NCBI RefSeq assembly: GCF_041052385.1
Contig: NZ_CP163439.1
Location: forward strand, 6,561,001 to 6,625,000
Reading direction: 5' to 3'
Source of the DNA: Streptomyces sp. R28
GTDB taxonomy: Bacteria; Actinomycetota; Actinomycetes; Streptomycetales; Streptomycetaceae
Length of the DNA stretch: 64,000 nucleotides
Shown here: piece by piece, positions 26,619-34,507 of the stretch
How positions within the stretch are numbered: position 1 is the stretch's first letter
Layout of the letters: every line of letters starts with the position of its first letter
Position numbers and translations under genes: made by a program
The notes under the pieces: model-generated
Databases searched by the model: none
Told to the model about the DNA's origin: nothing
Seen by the model: the letters and a program-made list of their open reading frames with translations, nothing else

Positions 26619-27974
26619 CTAAAGGCCGAGGCGGCGGGCCAGGTCCGACACGAAGACCCCGCGCGGGTCGAGCTCCGCGCGCAGCGCGCGGAAGTCGTCG
26701 AGGCGGGGGTACATCGCGGCGAGCAGTTCGGGCCGCAGCCGGGAGTCCTTGGCGAGGTAGACACGCCCGCCTGCCGCGGCCACCTCCTCGTCCAACTCGT
26801 CGAGGAGGGCGGCGAGGCCGGGCAGGCCGGCCGGGATGTCCAGGGCCAGCGTCCAGCCGGGGACGGGGAAGGAGAGCCAGCCGGGGTCGGCGTCCCCGAA
26901 GCGCTTGAGCACGGCCAGAAAGGACGGGCAGCGGTGCTCGGAGATGCGCCGCACGATGCGGCGCAGGGCGTCCTCCTGGCCGTGTCCGACGACGAACTGG
27001 TACTGCACGAAGCCGCCCCGGCCGTAGATCCGGTTCCAGTGGGGGACGCCGTCCAGGGGGTGGAAGAAGGCGGGGAGCCTCTGCAGTTCGCCGGTACGCG
27101 CGCGTGGCGCCTTGCGGTACCAGAACTCGTTGAACCAGCCGACCGTGCGGCGGCTCAGCAGTCCTTCCGGCAGGAAGGCGGGCGCGGCGGGCAGACGGGA
27201 GGGGTGGAAGGCGAGCGGCTCTCTACGCGCGCGCGTGCCTTCGCGCAGTGCCTCCAGGGGCGCGTGGTCGCCGCGGGTGAGCACCGCGCGGCCCATTGCC
27301 GCGCCGCGCGCCAGCAGGTCGATCCACGCGACCGAGTAGCGGTAGTGGTCGTCGGTGGCGACCAGACGTGCCATCAGGTCGTCGAGGTCCCGCGCACGCT
27401 CCGTGTCGACCGACATCAGCGAGGTCTCCACCGGCTGGAGTTGGACCGTCGCGGTCAGGATCACGCCGGTCAGGCCCATGCCGCCGGTGGTGGCGTCGAA
27501 CAGCGGCGTGCCGCGGCGGACGGTGTGGATCTCGCCGTCGGCGGTGACGAGTTCCAAGGACAGGACGTGGCGGGAGAAGGAGCCCGAGACGTGGTGGTTC
27601 TTGCCGTGGATGTCGGCGCCGATCGCGCCGCCGACCGTCACATAGCGGGTGCCGGGCGTCACCGGCACGAACCAGCCGAGCGGCAGCAGCACCTCCATCA
27701 GCCGGTGCAGGGAGACACCCGCGTCGCACAGCACGGTGCCGCCGTCGGCGTCGATCGCGTGGATGCGGTCCAGGCCCGTCATGTCGAGCACCGCACCTCC
27801 GGCGTTCTGCGCCGCGTCCCCGTACGCCCGCCCCAGGCCCCTCGGGATGCCCCCGCGGGCCCCACAGCCCCGAACGGCTGCCGCGGCCTCCTCGTACGTC
27901 CGTGGGCGGATCAGACGGGCGGTGGTGGGGGCGGTGCGGCCCCATCCCGTGACGGAGACGGTGTCGGCAGGCAT
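26619..27974 (-). CDS. dprE1: Decaprenylphosphoryl-ribose 2'-oxidase (DprE1)
   Basis: 451-residue FAD enzyme of the vanillyl-alcohol-oxidase fold. Landmarks: GWGRTAPTTARLIRP (N-terminal), RGLGRAYGDAAQN, VPVTPGTRYVTVGGAIGADIHGKN in the FAD-binding part, GGMGLTGVI, and the substrate side with FHPLDGVPHWNRIYG. The C-terminal segment is GWTLALDIP, then AKDSRLRPELLAAMYPRLD. It oxidises the 2'-OH of polyprenylphosphoryl-ribose, with DprE2 completing epimerisation to arabinose. At the position of the mycobacterial benzothiazinone-target Cys (GWNICVDFP in M. tuberculosis, from memory) this protein has Ala377. The start at ATG 27974 gives family length. It is divergent from the PAP2-UbiA-GtrA genes. 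Confidence 0.94.
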   Translation of the reverse strand: MPADTVSVTGWGRTAPTTARLIRPRTYEEAAAAVRGCGARGGIPRGLGRAYGDAAQNAGGAVLDMTGLDRIHAIDADGGTVLCDAGVSLHRLMEVLLPLGWFVPVTPGTRYVTVGGAIGADIHGKNHHVSGSFSRHVLSLELVTADGEIHTVRRGTPLFDATTGGMGLTGVILTATVQLQPVETSLMSVDTERARDLDDLMARLVATDDHYRYSVAWIDLLARGAAMGRAVLTRGDHAPLEALREGTRARREPLAFHPSRLPAAPAFLPEGLLSRRTVGWFNEFWYRKAPRARTGELQRLPAFFHPLDGVPHWNRIYGRGGFVQYQFVVGHGQEDALRRIVRRISEHRCPSFLAVLKRFGDADPGWLSFPVPGWTLALDIPAGLPGLAALLDELDEEVAAAGGRVYLAKDSRLRPELLAAMYPRLDDFRALRAELDPRGVFVSDLARRLGL

Positions 27975-28107
27975 GTCGGCGACCGTAGCGCCCCTATATG
28001 GCCGAGTAGTTCTGAAACATTCCACTCCTCCCCGAAATGGGTGATTAATGGGATGTCGCCCAATATGTTCGTCGTTCCGGCGATGTGGACGTGAACAGTG
28101 AGTCCCC

Positions 28108-28665
28108 ATGGACCGCCTCGACGACATGGACCACCGAAGCCTCGGGGGCACGGAACGCCGAAGCCTCCGTGGCACGGATCGCCGCATCCTTTCGGCGTTC
28201 CACGCCCGCGGCCGCGACCCACGTGTCGCCACCGCCGCGCGCGCCCTGTCCTGGGCCGGCGAGCACGGCGCGCTGTGGCTGGCGGCGGGCCTCGCGGGGG
28301 CCGCCGTGGACGGTGGGCGACGCGGCGCCTGGTTGCGCGGCACAGCGCTCACCGCGGGGGCGCACCTCGTCAGCATGGGGGTGAAAAGGGTGGTGCGCCG
28401 CCCGCGCCCGGCGCATGTCACGCCCCTCGTGCACACCGTCGGCCGGCACTCCTTCCCCAGCTCCCACGCGACCTCCGCCGCGGCCGCCGCCGTCGCCTAC
28501 GGCGCGCTCGGCGCGTACGTGATCCCGCCGCTCGCCGCCGCGATGTGCGTGTCACGCCTGGTCGTCGGCGTGCACTACCCCTCGGATGTGGCGGCGGGCG
28601 CGGCCCTGGGGGCGCTCACGGCGTGCGTCGGGGCGGGCTGGATGAGGAAGGAGGGGCGCCCATGA
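28108..28665 (+). CDS. PAP2 phosphatase, probable polyprenyl-phosphoribose 5-phosphatase
   Basis: 185-residue membrane PAP2 phosphatase. All three motifs are present: KRVVRRPRP (KxxxxxxRP), FPSSHAT (PSGH-type) and SRLVVGVHYPSD (SRxxxxxH). In mycobacteria a PAP2 protein next to the UbiA phosphoribosyltransferase is thought to dephosphorylate decaprenylphosphoryl-5-phosphoribose before DprE1 acts. The gene overlaps the next one (UbiA) by ATGA, which supports that step here. The N-terminal ~35 residues are polar and repetitive (RSLGGTERRSLRGTDRR). Confidence 0.9.
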   Translation: MDRLDDMDHRSLGGTERRSLRGTDRRILSAFHARGRDPRVATAARALSWAGEHGALWLAAGLAGAAVDGGRRGAWLRGTALTAGAHLVSMGVKRVVRRPRPAHVTPLVHTVGRHSFPSSHATSAAAAAVAYGALGAYVIPPLAAAMCVSRLVVGVHYPSDVAAGAALGALTACVGAGWMRKEGRP

Positions 28666-29654
28666 CTGAGGCAGCGCCCCTCACGAGTGCCGCACGCGCC
28701 AGGGAAGCGATGCTCCACGAGCAGCGCACGCCCGCGCGACAGGCCGGACCACCACCGCGCGAAGGCGGCCTACGCGCGCTTGCGCGAGGCCTTCTCAGAA
28801 CCGCGCGCCCCAAGCAGTGGGTCAAGAACACCCTGGTCATCGCCGCTCCGGCCGCCGCCGGTGAGCTCTTCTCGACCCGCGCCCTGACCCAACTCGCGCT
28901 CGTCTTCGCCCTCTTCACCGCCTGTGCCGCCGCCGTCTACCTGACCAACGACGCCCGCGACGCCGAAGCGGACCGTGCGCACCCCACCAAGTGCCACCGC
29001 CCGATCGCCGCCGGACAGGTCCCCGTGCCCGTCGCGTACGCCGTCGGAGGCGCCCTCGCCGTCCTCGCGCCGGCCGCCGCGGCCTGGCTGACCTCGCCCG
29101 CCGTCGCGGCCCTGCTCATGGCTTACCTCGGCATGCAACTGGCGTACTGCGTCAGCCTCAAGCACGTCCTGGTCGTCGACCTCGTCGTCGTCACGACCGG
29201 GTTCCTGATGCGGGCGATGGTCGGCGGGCTCGCGCTCGGCATCCCGCTGTCACGCTGGTTCCTCATCACGACCGGGTTCGGGGCGCTGTTCATGGTGTCG
29301 GCCAAGCGCTACTCCGAGGCCGTGCAGATGGCCGGGAAAAGGGGCGCCACGCGCGCGTTGCTCACCGAGTACACCACCGGCTATCTGCGCTTCGTCTGGC
29401 AGTTGGCGGCCGGGGTGGCCGTCCTCGCGTACTGCCTGTGGGCCCTGGAGGAGGGCGGCGTCCCGCACACCAGCGTGCTGCCCTGGCGCCAGCTGTCCAT
29501 GGTCGCCTTCATCCTCGCGATCCTGCGCTACGCCGTCTTCGCCGACCGCGGCACGGCGGGCGAACCCGAGGACGTCGTCCTGCACGACCGCGCGCTCGCC
29601 GTCATCGGCCTGGCGTGGCTGGCGATGTACGGGCTGGCGGTAGCCAATTGGTAG
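28662..29654 (+). CDS. UbiA-type decaprenyl-phosphate phosphoribosyltransferase
   Basis: 330-residue polytopic prenyltransferase of the UbiA superfamily. The first Asp-rich motif is LTNDARDAEADRAHP (NDxxDxxxD). TARPKQWVKN before it, and KRYSEAVQMAG later in the chain, are typical of the 5-phospho-ribose-1-diphosphate:decaprenyl-phosphate branch. It would transfer phosphoribose from PRPP to the carrier lipid, the first step of arabinan precursor synthesis. About eight hydrophobic helices. Start ATG overlaps the PAP2 stop, with GGAAGGAGGGG just upstream. The N-terminal ~40 residues are Arg/Pro-rich and cytosolic. Confidence 0.92.
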   Translation: MTEAAPLTSAARAREAMLHEQRTPARQAGPPPREGGLRALARGLLRTARPKQWVKNTLVIAAPAAAGELFSTRALTQLALVFALFTACAAAVYLTNDARDAEADRAHPTKCHRPIAAGQVPVPVAYAVGGALAVLAPAAAAWLTSPAVAALLMAYLGMQLAYCVSLKHVLVVDLVVVTTGFLMRAMVGGLALGIPLSRWFLITTGFGALFMVSAKRYSEAVQMAGKRGATRALLTEYTTGYLRFVWQLAAGVAVLAYCLWALEEGGVPHTSVLPWRQLSMVAFILAILRYAVFADRGTAGEPEDVVLHDRALAVIGLAWLAMYGLAVANW

Positions 29655-30088
29655 GCACGCGTGCGTGGGGCGACCGACGCGAACTCCTCGGCTTCGCCGC
29701 CGTCGGTCTCCTCGCCTACGCCGTGGACCTCGCCCTCTTCACCTGCCTGCGCGGTCCCGCCGCCCTGGACCCCCTCACCGCCAAGGCCCTCTCCTTCGTC
29801 GCCGGCTGCACGGTCGCCTACGCCGGGAACGCGCTCGGCACCTACCGCCACACCCACCCGAGGGGCCTGCGCCCTTACGCCGTCTTCTTCGCGGTGAACA
29901 TCGCCGGAGCGGTCGTACAGCTTCTGTGTCTCACCGTGAGCCACTACGGCCTCGGCCTCACCTCACAGCGTGCGGACACCGTATCCGGGGCAGGAATCGG
30001 GATGGTGCTGGCTACAGTCCTGCGGTTCTGGGGCACTCGGACATTGGTCTTCCGCACGGAGGGCAGAGTCGGATCATGGACTGGCTGA
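29648..30088 (+). CDS. GtrA-family membrane protein, possible carrier-lipid arabinose flippase
   Basis: 146 residues with four hydrophobic helices (ELLGFAAVGLLAYAVDLALF, KALSFVAGCTVAYAGNALGTY, YAVFFAVNIAGAVVQLLCL, GIGMVLATVLRFWGTRTLVF), the GtrA/DPMS-flippase fold. The Rv3789 protein beside mycobacterial dprE1/dprE2 is of the same family and has been linked to the arabinan pathway. The start is difficult: TTG at 29648, overlapping the UbiA stop by 7 bases, is favoured; GTG at 29615 is the alternative. It overlaps the following gene by 13 bases. Confidence 0.85.
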   Translation: MVGTRAWGDRRELLGFAAVGLLAYAVDLALFTCLRGPAALDPLTAKALSFVAGCTVAYAGNALGTYRHTHPRGLRPYAVFFAVNIAGAVVQLLCLTVSHYGLGLTSQRADTVSGAGIGMVLATVLRFWGTRTLVFRTEGRVGSWTG

Positions 30089-31170
30089 AGAAACTCCCCG
30101 GCGTCGGGCCGATGGTGGCCCGGCTGATGACCACGCACGCGTGGCGGTCGTACGAGCGCATGGACCGGGTGAAGTGGACACGGTTGGCCGCCGCGATGAC
30201 GTTCACCAGTTTCGTCGCGCTGTTTCCGTTGCTCACCGTGGCCGCCGCGATCGCCGCCGCGACGCTCAGCACGGGGCAGCAGGACAAGCTCGAGGACAAG
30301 ATCGCCGACCAGGTCCCCGGCATCTCCGAGCAGCTCAACATCGACGCCCTGGTCCAGAACGCCGGCACCGTCGGCCTCATCGCCGGTGCCGTCCTGCTGT
30401 TCACCGGCATCGGCTGGGTCGGCTCCATGCGCGAGTGCCTGCGCGCGGTGTGGGAGCTGCCCGAGGACGAGGAGAACCCTGTCCTGCGCAAGGCCAAGGA
30501 CGCGGGCGTCCTGGTCGGCTTCGGCGGCGCCGTGCTCCTGACGCTCGCGGCCTCCACCGTCGCCTCCGCCATGGTCGGCTGGATCACCCGGCAGCTCGGC
30601 ATCGACGAGGGCGGCTGGGGCGGGGTGCTGTTGCAGATCGCCGCGTTCCTGGTCGCCGTACTCGCCGACTTCCTGCTTCTGCTGTACGTCCTGACCCTGC
30701 TGCCGGGCGTCGAACCGCCGCGCCGCCGGCTGATGGTGGCCGCGCTGATCGGCGCGGTCGGGTTCGAGCTGCTGAAGCTGCTGCTGAGCGGCTATATGCA
30801 GGGCGTGGCCACGAAGAGCATGTACGGCGCGTTCGGCGTGCCGGTCGCCCTGCTGCTGTGGATCAACTTCACCGCGAAGCTGGTGGTGTTCTGCGCCGCC
30901 TGGACGGCGACGCAGGGCAAGGAGGCCGAACTCGCCGACGGGCCAGAGGACTCGGGCGAGTCCGCGGAGACGGGCGAGTCCGGCGAGTCCGCAGACTTGG
31001 AGTCAGGCGAATCGGGTGAGTCAGGCGAGTCGGACGACTCGGGCGAGGCCGAGAAGCCCGGGGGCCCCGAGAGGCCCGGGGACCCCGAGAAGCTCCGGGT
31101 CCCCGAGAAGCCCGGGGTCAGGGGCGGCTCCGGCGGCGCACCAGGTCGGGCAGCGGCCACCGGCGGTTGA
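30076..31170 (+). CDS. YihY/BrkB-family membrane protein with acidic repeat tail
   Basis: 364 residues. The YihY/virulence-factor-BrkB domain is at about 25-285: AAAMTFTSFVALFPLLTVAAAI, VLLFTGIGWVGSMRECLRAVW, VPVALLLWINFTAKLVVFCAAW, with about six helices. The old 'ribonuclease BN' label for this family is incorrect; function is unknown. Residues about 290-345 are a low-complexity Gly-Glu-Ser run followed by Pro/Glu/Gly repeats. The last ~17 codons lie antisense to the 3' end of the convergent carboxypeptidase gene (53-bp overlap). It overlaps gtrA by 13 bases, so it belongs to the arabinan-precursor transcript. Confidence 0.9.
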   Translation: MDWLKKLPGVGPMVARLMTTHAWRSYERMDRVKWTRLAAAMTFTSFVALFPLLTVAAAIAAATLSTGQQDKLEDKIADQVPGISEQLNIDALVQNAGTVGLIAGAVLLFTGIGWVGSMRECLRAVWELPEDEENPVLRKAKDAGVLVGFGGAVLLTLAASTVASAMVGWITRQLGIDEGGWGGVLLQIAAFLVAVLADFLLLLYVLTLLPGVEPPRRRLMVAALIGAVGFELLKLLLSGYMQGVATKSMYGAFGVPVALLLWINFTAKLVVFCAAWTATQGKEAELADGPEDSGESAETGESGESADLESGESGESGESDDSGEAEKPGGPERPGDPEKLRVPEKPGVRGGSGGAPGRAAATGG

Positions 31171-32431
31171 TCAGGAACGCGCCCGCCGCGAGCAGCACCA
31201 GCACCCCGCCGGCGATCCCGAGCGCGACGCCGATGCCGGTCGAGCCGCTCGCGGCCGAGGCGCCCACCGCCGACTTCGAGGACTTCTTCGCGTTCCCGGC
31301 GCCACCGGCCTCCCCGGAGTCGTTCGCACCCGGCTGGGCGCCGGACTGCGTCGCGCTCTTCGGCGCCACCAGCTCACCCACCGGCTGCACCTTGCCGGCC
31401 GCCTGGAAGCCCCAGTCGAAGAGCCTCGCGGTCTCCTTGTAGACCTCGTTGTGCTCGCTCTTCTCGGGGTTCATGACCGTGACGAGCAGCACCTTGCCGC
31501 CCCGCTCGGCCACGCCGGTGAAGGTGGCGCCGGCGTTGGTGGTGTTGCCGTTCTTGACGCCGGCGATGCCCTGGTAGACGGAGATGTCGGAGTCGCCGCT
31601 CAGCAGCCGGTTGGTGTTCTGGATCTCGAAGGACTCCCGGACGGACTTGCCCTTCTTGTTCTTCTTCGTCTCGCCCGGGAACTTGGCGGTGACGGTCGAG
31701 CAGTACTCCCGGAAGTCCTTCTTCTGCAGCCCGGAGCGGGCGATCAGGGTGAGGTCGTAAGCCGACGAGACCTGGCGCGGAGCGTCGTAGCCGTCGGGGG
31801 ACTCCGCGTGCGTGTCGAGGGCCTGGAGCTCCTCGGCGTGCTCGTTCATCTCCTTGACGGTGTTGTCGATCCCGCCGTTCATCTTCGACAGGACGTGCAC
31901 GGCGTCGTTGCCGGAGCGCAGGAAGACCCCGAGCCACAGGTCGTGGACGGAGTACGTCTCGCCCTCCTTTATCCCGACCATGCTGGAGCCGGACCCGATG
32001 TCCGCCAGGTCGGAGGGGACGACCTTGTGCTCCATGGTCTTCGGGAACTTCGGCAGCACCGTGTCGGCGAACAGCATCTTCATGGTGCTCGCGGGCGCCA
32101 GCCGCCAGTGCGGGTTGTGCGCCGCGAGCACATCGCCGGACTCGGCGTCGGCGACGACCCAGGAGCGGGCGGTCAGATCCTTGGGCAGGACGGGGACACC
32201 GCTCGCGAGGTTCACCTGCGTGCCGGGCTGCCCCAGCCGCTCGCCGCCCACGGTCGACATGTCCGCCGGGGGAGTGGCCGACGGGCTCGTACTCGGTGAC
32301 GGCTTGGGAGCCGCGTAGGAGACGGGCGCGGTCAGCGCGAGGGACGACAGGACGGCGGAAGTGACCAGCAGGGAGCGCCTGACGGTCTTCTTGGGTGCGG
32401 GCACGACCGAGAACGTACATGCCGTCGCCAT
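31118..32431 (-). CDS. D-alanyl-D-alanine carboxypeptidase (S11 family)
   Basis: 437 residues. The N-terminal signal segment (RRSLLVTSAVLSSLALTAPVSYA) and a Pro/Ser linker precede the S11 serine peptidase. Its motifs are PASTMKML (Ser115-x-x-Lys118), SGN (173-175), and the third motif KNG in GIAGVKNGNTTNAG (Lys293) in place of KTG. Then comes a linker, one transmembrane helix (GIGVALGIAGGVLVLLAAGAFLI) and a basic tail RRRSRP. It trims the terminal D-Ala from peptidoglycan stem peptides outside the membrane. The ATG at 32431 is the nearest start giving a complete signal sequence, but no good ribosome site is visible. Confidence 0.92.
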   Translation of the reverse strand: MATACTFSVVPAPKKTVRRSLLVTSAVLSSLALTAPVSYAAPKPSPSTSPSATPPADMSTVGGERLGQPGTQVNLASGVPVLPKDLTARSWVVADAESGDVLAAHNPHWRLAPASTMKMLFADTVLPKFPKTMEHKVVPSDLADIGSGSSMVGIKEGETYSVHDLWLGVFLRSGNDAVHVLSKMNGGIDNTVKEMNEHAEELQALDTHAESPDGYDAPRQVSSAYDLTLIARSGLQKKDFREYCSTVTAKFPGETKKNKKGKSVRESFEIQNTNRLLSGDSDISVYQGIAGVKNGNTTNAGATFTGVAERGGKVLLVTVMNPEKSEHNEVYKETARLFDWGFQAAGKVQPVGELVAPKSATQSGAQPGANDSGEAGGAGNAKKSSKSAVGASAASGSTGIGVALGIAGGVLVLLAAGAFLINRRWPLPDLVRRRSRP

Positions 32432-32483
32432 GGAAGTCCCGCTTCTGCCCCCACCCCGATCGGAGGACCGGACACCCGACGGC

Positions 32484-32489
32484 GATACT
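32484..32489 (+). promoter_or_regulatory. Possible -10 box of a leaderless mRNA
   Basis: GATACT ends 6 bases before the ATG at 32496; no Shine-Dalgarno sequence is present. Confidence 0.4.
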
Positions 32490-32495
32490 GAACTC

Positions 32496-32735
32496 ATGAA
32501 GCTCAGCCGCCCCGTCTCCTGGTTCCTGCTCGCCTTCGGAGTGTGGAGCTGGGTCATCTGGGTCACTTTCGTCAAAAACCTGATCAAGGACAGCAGCGGG
32601 CTCGCGTTCGATGACGGTCACCCGACGGCGTACTTCTGGGTGCACCTGCTGCTCGCCGTCGTCTCCTTCGTATTGGGGACGGTCGTCGGGGTCATCGGGT
32701 TGCGCGGAGTGCGCGCACTGCGCCGGACGCCATAG
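32496..32735 (+). CDS. Small membrane protein (SCO4848-like family)
   Basis: 79 residues with two transmembrane helices (VSWFLLAFGVWSWVIWVTFV and AYFWVHLLLAVVSFVLGTVVGVIG), a short polar loop containing SSGLAFDDGHP, and a basic end RGVRALRRTP. It matches what I recall of a small Streptomyces family named after SCO4848. It lies between a carboxypeptidase (divergent) and a metallophosphoesterase (same strand, 57 bases downstream). No function known. Confidence 0.85.
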   Translation: MKLSRPVSWFLLAFGVWSWVIWVTFVKNLIKDSSGLAFDDGHPTAYFWVHLLLAVVSFVLGTVVGVIGLRGVRALRRTP

Positions 32736-32792
32736 GAACTCGGCCAAGTCCCGGGACGTTCACTCAGCACGCAAAGGAAAGGGAACGTCGGC

Positions 32793-34253
32793 GTGGTCAT
32801 CGTCTTCGCGCTCGTCGCACTGCTCGTGTTGTCCGCCCTGGTGGCGGGCAACTGGTTCGTGTGGCGCCGCCTCTTCCGCGACACGACCCGCGGCCCCGGG
32901 TTCGTGCGCCGCGCGGGCGTGGTGGTGATCGCCGGCGGCTGGGCGCTGACGGTCGGTGCCCTCGTCGCCGAGCGCACGGGCGCGCCCTTCCGGCTCCAGC
33001 AGATCCTGGCCTGGCCGGGCTTCCTGTGGCTGGCCCTGTCGATATACCTGCTGCTGGGTGTGGTGGCGGGTGAATTCGTACGACCACTGCTGCGGCGGTG
33101 GGTCGAACGGCGGGCGCGCGCCGGGGAAGCCGTGGCGGAGCAGCCGGAGCTCGTGCCGGCGGGAGCGACGGCGGTCACGGCACTCGCCACGACACCCTCC
33201 ACGGCAACCGCCACCAAGTCGGCCGAGCCCCGGACGCTCCCGCCCGCGCCCGCCCCGGCTCCGGCGGGCGCGACCGGTCCGGCCGCGACGAGCACGACCG
33301 ACCTGGACTCGGCGCCCACGACCGCCCCGACCTCGGCGCTCAAGACCGACCCGCCCCCGTCGTCCGCGACCGGCCCGACCACTGCCCCCGACCCGGTTCC
33401 CGCGAGCCCGTCCCGCCCCCTGGCGACCCCGTCCCGCCGCCTCTTCGTCTCCCGAGTCGTCGCCGGTGCCGCGGCCGCGGCCGCCGTGGGAACGGTCGGC
33501 TACGGCACCTACGGCGTGCTGCGCGGCCCGAAGGTGAAGCGGGTCACCGTCCCGCTGGCCAAGCTCCCGCGCGCGGCGCACGGTTACCGGATCGCGGTCG
33601 TCAGCGACATCCACCTGGGCCCGGTCCTGGGCCGGGGCTTCGCCCAGAAGGTCGTCGACACGATCAACGGCACCCAGCCCGACCTCATCGCGGTGGTCGG
33701 CGACCTGGTGGACGGCAGCGTGAAGGACCTCGGTCCGGCGGCGGCCCCGCTCGCCCAACTCCGGGCGAGACACGGCGCGTTCTTCGTCACCGGCAACCAC
33801 GAGTACTTCTCGGGCGCCGAGCAGTGGGTCGACGAGGTACGCCGCCTGGGACTGCGCCCGCTGGAGAACGCGCGCACCGAGCTGCCCCACTTCGACCTGG
33901 CCGGCGTCAACGACGTCGCGGGCGAGAGCGAGGGCCAGGGCCCCGACTTCGCCAAGGCCCTCGACGACCGGGACAGGGCACGCGCGTGTGTGCTCCTCGC
34001 CCACCAGCCGGTCCAGATCCACGACGCCGTCGATCACGGCGTCGACCTCCAGCTCTCCGGCCACACCCACGGCGGGCAGCTCTGGCCCGGCAACCTCGTC
34101 GCGGAACTGGCCAACCCGACCCTGGCCGGCCTGGAGCGCTACGGCGACACCCAGCTGTACGTCAGCCGGGGCGCGGGCGCCTGGGGCCCGCCGACGCGCG
34201 TGGGCGCCCCGTCGGACATCACGGTGATCGAGCTGGCGTCCCGTCAGGCCTGA
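32793..34253 (+). CDS. Membrane-anchored metallophosphoesterase
   Basis: 486 residues. The N-terminal region has about three helices (IVFALVALLVLSALVAGNWFV, AGVVVIAGGWALTVGALVAE, FLWLALSIYLLLGVVAGEFV). A long Thr/Pro/Ala linker (about 115-205) and another hydrophobic stretch (AGAAAAAAVGTVGYGTYGVL) follow. The phosphoesterase domain (about 255-480) has metal motifs VVSDIHLG (DxH), VVGDLVDG (GDxxD), TGNHEYF (GNHE), LAHQP and SGHTHGGQ (GHxH). It is related to YkuE/YaeI proteins that cleave UDP-sugar-lipid-type phosphoesters. Starts at GTG 32793. Substrate unknown; the neighbourhood is rich in envelope enzymes. Confidence 0.92.
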   Translation: MVIVFALVALLVLSALVAGNWFVWRRLFRDTTRGPGFVRRAGVVVIAGGWALTVGALVAERTGAPFRLQQILAWPGFLWLALSIYLLLGVVAGEFVRPLLRRWVERRARAGEAVAEQPELVPAGATAVTALATTPSTATATKSAEPRTLPPAPAPAPAGATGPAATSTTDLDSAPTTAPTSALKTDPPPSSATGPTTAPDPVPASPSRPLATPSRRLFVSRVVAGAAAAAAVGTVGYGTYGVLRGPKVKRVTVPLAKLPRAAHGYRIAVVSDIHLGPVLGRGFAQKVVDTINGTQPDLIAVVGDLVDGSVKDLGPAAAPLAQLRARHGAFFVTGNHEYFSGAEQWVDEVRRLGLRPLENARTELPHFDLAGVNDVAGESEGQGPDFAKALDDRDRARACVLLAHQPVQIHDAVDHGVDLQLSGHTHGGQLWPGNLVAELANPTLAGLERYGDTQLYVSRGAGAWGPPTRVGAPSDITVIELASRQA

Positions 34254-34310
34254 CGACGCACGCCTCGACAAAGGCGGCACCCCCCACCTGGAGGGGCGCC
34301 ACCCCAACCT

Positions 34311-34326
34311 GAGGGGCGCCCCCCTC
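34311..34326 (+). terminator. Hairpin after the metallophosphoesterase gene
   Basis: GAGGGG-CGCC-CCCCTC, 58 bases after the stop. It is preceded by a partial copy of the same sequence (34291-34300), so alternative pairings exist. Confidence 0.5.
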
Positions 34327-34432
34327 ACCTGTGAACAGCCTGTGAAACCTGCCGGAAACCCCCGTAGGTAAGTTCTTTCCCATGTCGCCAGAATCCTCTT
34401 CCCTCTGATGAAACCCGTGTGATTAGGTGTGC

Positions 34433-34454
34433 GCGCCACTTAGGGGAGTGGCGC
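34433..34454 (+). other. Stem-loop in the leader of the peptide-binding protein gene
   Basis: Perfect 8-bp stem GCGCCACT-TAGGGG-AGTGGCGC, 54 bases before the start codon. GATTAGGT just upstream could be a -10 region, which would put the hairpin near the mRNA 5' end. Confidence 0.55.
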
Positions 34455-34507
34455 AAATCCATTGCTCATGCGGGGGCCCTTCGAGGGCCTGGGGAGAGGG
34501 CACACCC

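Noticed and set aside
30943..31110. Coding repeats as a mobile element or CRISPR
   Set aside because: Low-complexity coding sequence in frame with the BrkB-family gene; no spacers or terminal repeats.
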